64,000 nt of DNA from Paenibacillus plantarum (GTDB lineage: Bacteria; Bacillota; Bacilli; Paenibacillales; NBRC-103111): assembly GCF_013141695.1 (NCBI RefSeq), contig NZ_WHNY01000026.1:124001-188000 (forward strand), given 5' to 3'. The translations under genes and the position numbers were made by a program. Positions within the stretch are counted from its first letter, which is position 1. Each line of letters starts with the position of its first letter. The notes under the pieces are model-generated. The model did no database searches. It saw only the letters and a list, made by a program, of their open reading frames with translations, and was not told where the DNA came from. This document shows positions 58,680 to 64,000 of this stretch, one piece after another.

Positions 58680-59558
58680 CTACCCTTTCACAGCCCCAAC
58701 CATAACGCCCTTAATGAAGAAACGCTGTAGGAATGGATACACGCAAAGGATAGGTAAGGTCGCTACAACAATAGTAGCGTACTTGATCGTCTCCCCGATC
58801 TGAAACATATCGCCACCCGTACCAGAAGACATGCTGTCCGTTGAATTGGAAATGAGGATTTCACGCAAAATAATTTGCAGCGGAAACAACTCCCGGTCCT
58901 TGAGAAAGATTGAAGCATAGAACCACCCGTTCCATTTGTCGACTGCATAATACAAAGCGATGACAGCAATCGTAGGCAAGGACAGTGGGATAATAATACG
59001 GAATAAAAGGACAAAATGATTCGCTCCGTCAATCTTTGCCGACTCTTCCAAGGCATCTGGAATGGAGGCGAACGCCGTCCGCATGATGATGAGATTGAAT
59101 GTACTAACAGCAAAAGGAATGATCACGGACCACAGGGAGTCCAGCAAACCCACACCTTTGACAATAAGATACATCGGGATCAAGCCACCACTGAAGAACA
59201 TCGTAAATAAAATGCCGAACATGATCCATTTGCTCCAGAACACATTCTTGCGGGAAAGCACGAAAGCGCCAAGCGCTGTCAAAAGTAGATTGAAGGCAAC
59301 GCCAACAATAACGATAAACAATGTATTTCCGTACCCAACGATAATGGCCGAATTTGAAAAAACGAGTTTATAAGCCTCCAAGTTAAAACCAAGTGGCCGC
59401 CATAATATCCCTTCATGGGCTACAATTTGATCGGCATCGCTGAAAGAGGCGAAAAGCACGTGAAGCAGCGGGTAAATCGTGGCCGCCATTAACAAGGTCA
59501 GCACAGTATAGATGACGGCATTAAAGATCCGCTCTTCCCACTTCGATTGGATGGACAT
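58680..59558 (-). CDS. ABC sugar permease, LplC-like (block 3)
   Basis: A 292-residue permease with about six membrane segments, EAA loop EESAKIDGANHFVLLF and tail FFIKGVMVGAVKG. It lies 32 bases upstream of the GH88 gene and is followed by it in one transcript. It should import unsaturated oligosaccharides produced outside. Confidence 0.93.
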   Translation of the reverse strand: MSIQSKWEERIFNAVIYTVLTLLMAATIYPLLHVLFASFSDADQIVAHEGILWRPLGFNLEAYKLVFSNSAIIVGYGNTLFIVIVGVAFNLLLTALGAFVLSRKNVFWSKWIMFGILFTMFFSGGLIPMYLIVKGVGLLDSLWSVIIPFAVSTFNLIIMRTAFASIPDALEESAKIDGANHFVLLFRIIIPLSLPTIAVIALYYAVDKWNGWFYASIFLKDRELFPLQIILREILISNSTDSMSSGTGGDMFQIGETIKYATIVVATLPILCVYPFLQRFFIKGVMVGAVKG

Positions 59559-59612
59559 CCGGGCACTACCTTTCTTCGTAAAATCAAACCAAGAAGCAAC
59601 CTGCCAGGCAAG

Positions 59613-60578
59613 TTACCACAAACTATTGTCAGTCACTTTCTTACTGAATCGGTTCGCCGCTATAAGCAACAACAAATTCAAAACAGAATTAAACAATCCG
59701 ACAGCCGAGCTGTAGCTCCAATTAAATTCGAGCAAGCCTTTACGATAAACAAAGGAAGAAATGACATCTGAAGTCTCGTACACGACAGGATTGTATAACA
59801 GAATAATCTTTTCAAAACCAACATTTAACAAATTCCCGGACCGCAGAATAAACATAATGACAATGACTGGCAATATACCCGGCAGGGTAATGTTCCGTAT
59901 CTGCTGCATGCGGGACGCACCATCGATACGCGCTGCCTCGTACTGCTCCTGATCAATGCTCGTGAGCGCAGCCATATAAATAATGGATTCCCAGCCGATA
60001 CGTTGCCAAATATCCGAGATCACATAGAGGGATCGGAATAGTTCCGGCTTTTGCAGCATCGCCTGACCATCCGTACCCATCACCGAAACGAAAAATGTAT
60101 TAATAAAGCCGCCACTGTTCGTAAAGTCCTTAATCATCCCGCAGATGACGATCATCGAAATGAAATAAGGCATGTACGTAATGGACTGTGCTGTCTTTTT
60201 GAAAGTTTTGTTTTTCACTTCATTCAGAAGCAGGGCGAGCAGAATCGGCATCGGAAATTCAAACAAAAGTGAGTACAAGCTTATGAGAATCGTATTTTTA
60301 AAAATGCGCCAAAAGTAATAGCTATTGAAAAAGCTCTCAAAATGGGCAAATCCCACCCATGGACTGTCCAAAATGCCTTTCATCGGCGAGTAATTTTTGA
60401 AGGCGATCATCGCTCCGTACATCGGTGCATAGTGAAACAAGACGTAATAAGCAAGCACGGGTAAAATCATCAGATACAAATATTTATTCGTAATAAAATC
60501 TTTCGCAACGGTTCTACGTAAGGAACCGGCACGGGACGGAGCAACGGGGGCAGCAGTAGTCTGCAGGTTCCGGTTCAT
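59613..60578 (-). CDS. ABC sugar permease, LplB-like (block 3)
   Basis: A 321-residue permease. Signature LAYYVLFHYAPMYGAMIAFKNY near residue 45; EAA loop YEAARIDGASRMQQIRNI near residue 225. Good start with GGAG upstream of ATG 60578. Partner of the permease at 58680; no ATPase nearby. Confidence 0.93.
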   Translation of the reverse strand: MNRNLQTTAAPVAPSRAGSLRRTVAKDFITNKYLYLMILPVLAYYVLFHYAPMYGAMIAFKNYSPMKGILDSPWVGFAHFESFFNSYYFWRIFKNTILISLYSLLFEFPMPILLALLLNEVKNKTFKKTAQSITYMPYFISMIVICGMIKDFTNSGGFINTFFVSVMGTDGQAMLQKPELFRSLYVISDIWQRIGWESIIYMAALTSIDQEQYEAARIDGASRMQQIRNITLPGILPVIVIMFILRSGNLLNVGFEKIILLYNPVVYETSDVISSFVYRKGLLEFNWSYSSAVGLFNSVLNLLLLIAANRFSKKVTDNSLW

Positions 60579-60655
60579 GCACAGATCTCCTTTATTTATA
60601 AGTGAGGAGAGGCTTTGATTTTGATGAAAGTCATCGCCTCTCCTTATGCAACGGA

Positions 60656-62293
60656 TTAACGTTTGTTGTAACGATCAAGTGCCGCTTTCTGAATCCCGAT
60701 AGCACGTTCGATCTTCAGCGATTTGATTTTATCCACATACTTGTCGAACGAATCGATCGGCTCTGAGCCCAAAATAATTTTCAACGACATTTCATCCACT
60801 AAAGTTTTCACGTCGTTCATAATCGTCGCGAATTCCGAACTTTCATCCGGCGTAGGCGTAATTGGCGGAAGGAGGTATTTGTCTGCATCCGTTTTCGACC
60901 ATACCGTGATCCCGTCTTTTTGCTCCGGCATCGTCAAATATTGCTCGATATATCGTTTATCTTGCACGAAAGGACCGTTATACCCGCTGCGTGCATACAT
61001 CGCCAACGCTTGCGCAGGAGCCAGCTTATCCGGATTCTTCATGACAAGATCCGTGTATGTTGGATAGCCGTTTTCCATTTTATAGCTAACGCCTTCGATC
61101 CCGAAGTTAAAGAAGTTGTGACCTTCTTCGCCATAGGCATAATCAAGCAAACGTACGGCTGTTTCCACATTCTTCGAGTTGGCTGTAATCGCAACGCCGC
61201 CAGTTGTCACAAAAGAAAAGTCCTTTTGACCGAACTTTGGCTTGTCACCACTTTTCAGAACTGGATATGGCGCTGGAGCGAACTGAGCTTTCGGTTCTTT
61301 TTCCTTCACGATTGGCTGCCATTTGCCGATGCCTGCACCGGAATTCCATACAGTTGCCCCACTTTTACTTGAAGTCATGTTAGAGTCCATCGTCTTGGTA
61401 TCGACTGTGGCTATGTTTTTGTCAATTAATCCCTCTGCATACCACTTCTGCATCGTTGCTAGGAATTGCTTATACCCAGGCTCCATAGGACCGTATTTGA
61501 TTTTCCCGTCTTCCTGATAGAAATTCTTGATCACCCCGAAAGCCCCAGTGAATGCACCGCCATCCAAGCCAAACAGTGCCGTAGGCATACCTAAGAAGGT
61601 AAGTGGAGCCGCAACGCCTTTCTTCTCTTTAAACAATTTGAGTAAATTGTACCAATCGTCCATCGTTTGCGGCATTGGGAGTCCCAGCTCATCCAACCAG
61701 TCTTTCCGAATAATTGGCCCTTGGTATGTCTTCAACAGATCGTCTCCGCGAATGAACGGAAAGGCATAATAGCTGCCGCTGTCTGTCTTAATTTGCTTAT
61801 CGACTTCGGGATGCTCCTTCAAATATTTTTTTAAATTCGGTGCATACTTATCCATCGCATCATTTAGTTTAAGGATATAGCCGTCGTTGATCGCCTTTTC
61901 TGGACCACCTGGAAAACCAGTGCTCCACACGTACTCGATCATATCCGGAAGCTCACCTGAAGCCAGCAACACGTTCAACGCTTCTTTTGCTTGATTCGCA
62001 GGCGGTTGAATGAATTTCAAATTAACGCCTGTCCGCTTCTGCCACTCTTGAAAGAAAGGTACCTCCTGGAACGTTGGTTTCACGCTTCCGATGTTTCCAT
62101 TGAGCTCCGCCCAGTAGGTGAGTGTTTTATCCGCTTTCATCGGATAGCTGAATGTACCTGTTGTCGTCGCAGGTGTGGCACTTCCCCCATCCTTCGGTTG
62201 TTCGGTTGCCGTCTCCTTGGAACAACCAGCGATAACGGAGCCTGACAGGGCTAGCAAAGTTGCCAATGTTACGATTTTTTTGTTAACTTTCAT
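60656..62293 (-). CDS. Family 1 solute-binding lipoprotein (block 3)
   Basis: About 545 residues. Signal peptide with lipobox SGSVIAGCSKET. Fold blocks: LNVLLASGELPDMIEYVW, LPMPQTMDDWYNLLKLF, TGGVAITANSKNVETAVRLLDY. ATG 62293 has GGGAGG 8 bases upstream; the 27-codon extension is unsupported. First gene of the block 3 transporter operon, following the membrane regulator. Confidence 0.93.
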   Translation of the reverse strand: MKVNKKIVTLATLLALSGSVIAGCSKETATEQPKDGGSATPATTTGTFSYPMKADKTLTYWAELNGNIGSVKPTFQEVPFFQEWQKRTGVNLKFIQPPANQAKEALNVLLASGELPDMIEYVWSTGFPGGPEKAINDGYILKLNDAMDKYAPNLKKYLKEHPEVDKQIKTDSGSYYAFPFIRGDDLLKTYQGPIIRKDWLDELGLPMPQTMDDWYNLLKLFKEKKGVAAPLTFLGMPTALFGLDGGAFTGAFGVIKNFYQEDGKIKYGPMEPGYKQFLATMQKWYAEGLIDKNIATVDTKTMDSNMTSSKSGATVWNSGAGIGKWQPIVKEKEPKAQFAPAPYPVLKSGDKPKFGQKDFSFVTTGGVAITANSKNVETAVRLLDYAYGEEGHNFFNFGIEGVSYKMENGYPTYTDLVMKNPDKLAPAQALAMYARSGYNGPFVQDKRYIEQYLTMPEQKDGITVWSKTDADKYLLPPITPTPDESSEFATIMNDVKTLVDEMSLKIILGSEPIDSFDKYVDKIKSLKIERAIGIQKAALDRYNKR

Positions 62294-62460
62294 AACGATT
62301 ACCTCCCTTTTCATTTGACAGCGTCTATGTAACGCCTCGGTCCTTACAGCCTTCATATTGCCGCTTGCGATCACAAAAAGATATATCGAAAAGTTCCAAT
62401 TTCATTGTTAAAACAGGCTGCAACATGCACAAAACCGCCAATTCCATGTCATTTTATACG

Positions 62461-62491
62461 GAAAACGGGCAACCACTTCGTGGCTACCCGT
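62461..62491 (-). terminator. Terminator after the 62492 regulator
   Basis: Arms ACGGGTAGCCAC and GTGGTTGCCCGT (imperfect) on a 3-base loop, followed in the minus direction by TTTTCCG. It directly abuts the regulator stop codon. Confidence 0.7.
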
Positions 62492-64000
62492 CTACCCCCT
62501 CAGCTCACGAAATTTGCCCGGCGTAATGCCTTCGAACTTTTTAAATACCCGGATAAACGTCGCCGCTTCATTAAAACCAACCTGCTTACCGATCTCCACG
62601 ATTGCTTGATCCGTGAAGCCCAAGAGTGCTTTGGCCTGCTCAATTCGGACACGGTTAATATAATCGAGCAGTCCCTCCCCCGTTTGTTCCTTATATAGTT
62701 TGGACAGGTAACTCGCTTTCAATTGAAACTGCTCGCCTAGCAACCCTATATTTAAATCCATATCCTGATAATGTGTTTCTACATAGACATTTACTTTGAA
62801 AATCAACTCCCGCAGCGATTCCGAACGCCCTTTCAAAATGCTTACGTCCAGTTTGGCTGCTGTATACTCACACACATCTTCCAATAGCAAGTTAAGCTGC
62901 TCAACCATTTCCTTCACCGTATCGCTGTTGGCCATCGTCTCCATCCAATTCGGATGCTGGGCTAGGAAGCTTTCATCAACTTCCCCAAGCTCATGGATTG
63001 TTTTCATCATCGTGGAAATCAAGTTAAACATCAGTGTACGAACCAGCGTTACGGAGGTCACCGATTTGCCGTAATTGCGCTCAATAACTTCGTCTAGCAC
63101 TTCTCTTGCGCGCTCCAAATCGCCTATTTTAATAAAATTCATCAATCGCTGTTCAATCTGCAACGGGTAGTAATAGCCCGTCATTGGTTCCTTGTGGAGT
63201 TGATCATAGGCAATAATTTTCTGCTTGCCTAATATGAGCTTATATTCCATGGCATCTAGCGCCTCTTGATAAGCTTGTGAAATACCAGCAATCGTCGCTT
63301 GTACTCTCGAGATCGATAACGTCAGTTTCATCCGGTACCGCTCCAATAGAAACTGTTGCGCTTCTTCAGAAATCGAAACGAGCTGTTGCATTCGACCTTC
63401 CTCGTCGTCTTCAGCGAAATTCACAATGCATGCCAACATATCGCCGACTTCCGCTACGTACCCGCGATGTCCACGCATGCCAACCAATTCTTCCACCACA
63501 TTCGTTAAAATGAACTGCGCCAACCGACTTTTCTCATGCGGCCCAATAGATGAAATGCTGATATTGACTTCTTCAGGCGCTTCCATAAAAAATAATAATA
63601 CGGCAAAATGGTCGGAATGCAACTCAATTTGATGCGAAATTAGTGCCTCTTGGAGCGGAATAGGTCCATCAAGCCGCCCTTTGAGCAGACGCGCGAGCAT
63701 ATTAGAACGCAGCATATTATGCTGTTGCTGTAGCTGAACCCGTATCGCTTCTTTTTCACTGAGCGTATCGGAGACGGCACGATGAATGAAGCTGAGCTCA
63801 TTCACTTCTTGTTTGGCTTCATTGCCCCTTGCTGCTTCTGCCCCGGCTAGCACTTGTACTAATCGTTGGATCGGCGAGTAATTCCTACGCATGAAGAAGA
63901 GCGTTAAGAAGGCCGCCCCGACGAGACTAATCGCGACACTAATGTACATCACATTGCGGACATAAACAGCTTTTTGCCAATACAATTTGCTTGGAATAAC
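62492..64000 (-). CDS. Membrane-bound AraC-type regulator, partial (N-terminus beyond window)
   Basis: The frame is open to the right edge, so the N-terminal part, probably with the first membrane segment and extracellular sensor, is outside. Seen are a membrane segment VMYISVAISLVGAAFLTLFF, a cytoplasmic middle of about 350 residues and a C-terminal AraC domain (NIGLLGEQFQLKASYLSKLY and IVEIGKQVGFNEAATFIRVF). Same type as the regulator at 45130. It probably controls the block 3 transporter and GH88 operon that follows it. Confidence 0.9.
   Translation of the reverse strand, partial: VIPSKLYWQKAVYVRNVMYISVAISLVGAAFLTLFFMRRNYSPIQRLVQVLAGAEAARGNEAKQEVNELSFIHRAVSDTLSEKEAIRVQLQQQHNMLRSNMLARLLKGRLDGPIPLQEALISHQIELHSDHFAVLLFFMEAPEEVNISISSIGPHEKSRLAQFILTNVVEELVGMRGHRGYVAEVGDMLACIVNFAEDDEEGRMQQLVSISEEAQQFLLERYRMKLTLSISRVQATIAGISQAYQEALDAMEYKLILGKQKIIAYDQLHKEPMTGYYYPLQIEQRLMNFIKIGDLERAREVLDEVIERNYGKSVTSVTLVRTLMFNLISTMMKTIHELGEVDESFLAQHPNWMETMANSDTVKEMVEQLNLLLEDVCEYTAAKLDVSILKGRSESLRELIFKVNVYVETHYQDMDLNIGLLGEQFQLKASYLSKLYKEQTGEGLLDYINRVRIEQAKALLGFTDQAIVEIGKQVGFNEAATFIRVFKKFEGITPGKFRELRG

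Noticed and set aside
62350..62425. Block 3 binding-protein promoter as a motif 2 copy
   Set aside because: A TTGCAG block is present, but it is about one helical turn further from the TATATC box and the flanks do not align.

Overview
The window looks like a chromosomal segment of a Paenibacillus-type Bacillota. The evidence is the many YesM/YesN-type two-component and membrane AraC regulators, lipoprotein solute-binding proteins with LplB/LplC-type permeases, SLH (S-layer homology) surface anchoring, strong AGGAGG ribosome binding sites with frequent TTG/GTG starts, and a GH88 enzyme nearly co-linear with the unsaturated glucuronyl hydrolase of Bacillus sp. GL1. No rRNA, tRNA or CRISPR array was seen. 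Almost every gene is on the minus strand; the clear exceptions are an SDR dehydrogenase (16434-17306) and a GH4 glycosidase (56022-57458).

The left edge holds the 5' part of hutH (histidine ammonia-lyase) behind a strong hairpin, and a YetF-like DUF421 membrane protein. The rest is a carbohydrate-utilisation island in three blocks.

Block 1 (2361-35795): an operon of two permeases, a solute-binding lipoprotein, a YesN-type response regulator, a YesM-type sensor kinase and a GH67-like protein; an aldo-keto reductase plus GH2 beta-galactosidase operon; a secreted GH28/49-like beta-helix enzyme with a ricin-type lectin, with a deleted pseudogene copy and a cytoplasmic paralogue; a GH115-like protein; a giant SLH-anchored GH97 protein; and a sensor cluster of two sugar-binding lipoproteins, a sensor kinase broken at a 9-T run and a response regulator, without permeases. 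Six promoters in this block share one 69-70 bp element (motif 1) ending in a -10 box, which I infer to be the binding site of an AraC-type activator, most likely one of the YesN proteins.

A spacer (35804-37472) carries a CorA-type transporter, an IS3-family remnant and one copy of an AT-rich dispersed intergenic repeat.

Block 2 (37473-54957): solute-binding lipoprotein, membrane AraC regulator, two permeases, Gfo/Idh/MocA oxidoreductase, hydrolase, sugar isomerase-like protein, GH105-like protein, a decayed GDSL esterase and ThuA, then an esterase and a 1362-residue secreted beta-helix protein. Three promoters share a second element (motif 2) with a TATACT -10 box.

Block 3 (55017-64000): an AraC regulator divergent from a GH4 glycosidase, then GH88 unsaturated glucuronyl hydrolase, two permeases, a solute-binding lipoprotein and a partial membrane AraC regulator.

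Together the genes suggest surface and extracellular attack on plant- or microbe-derived uronic-acid-containing polysaccharide, import of oligosaccharides by three CUT1-type transporters that lack their own ATPase genes here, and cytoplasmic breakdown. Actual substrates cannot be read from sequence alone.
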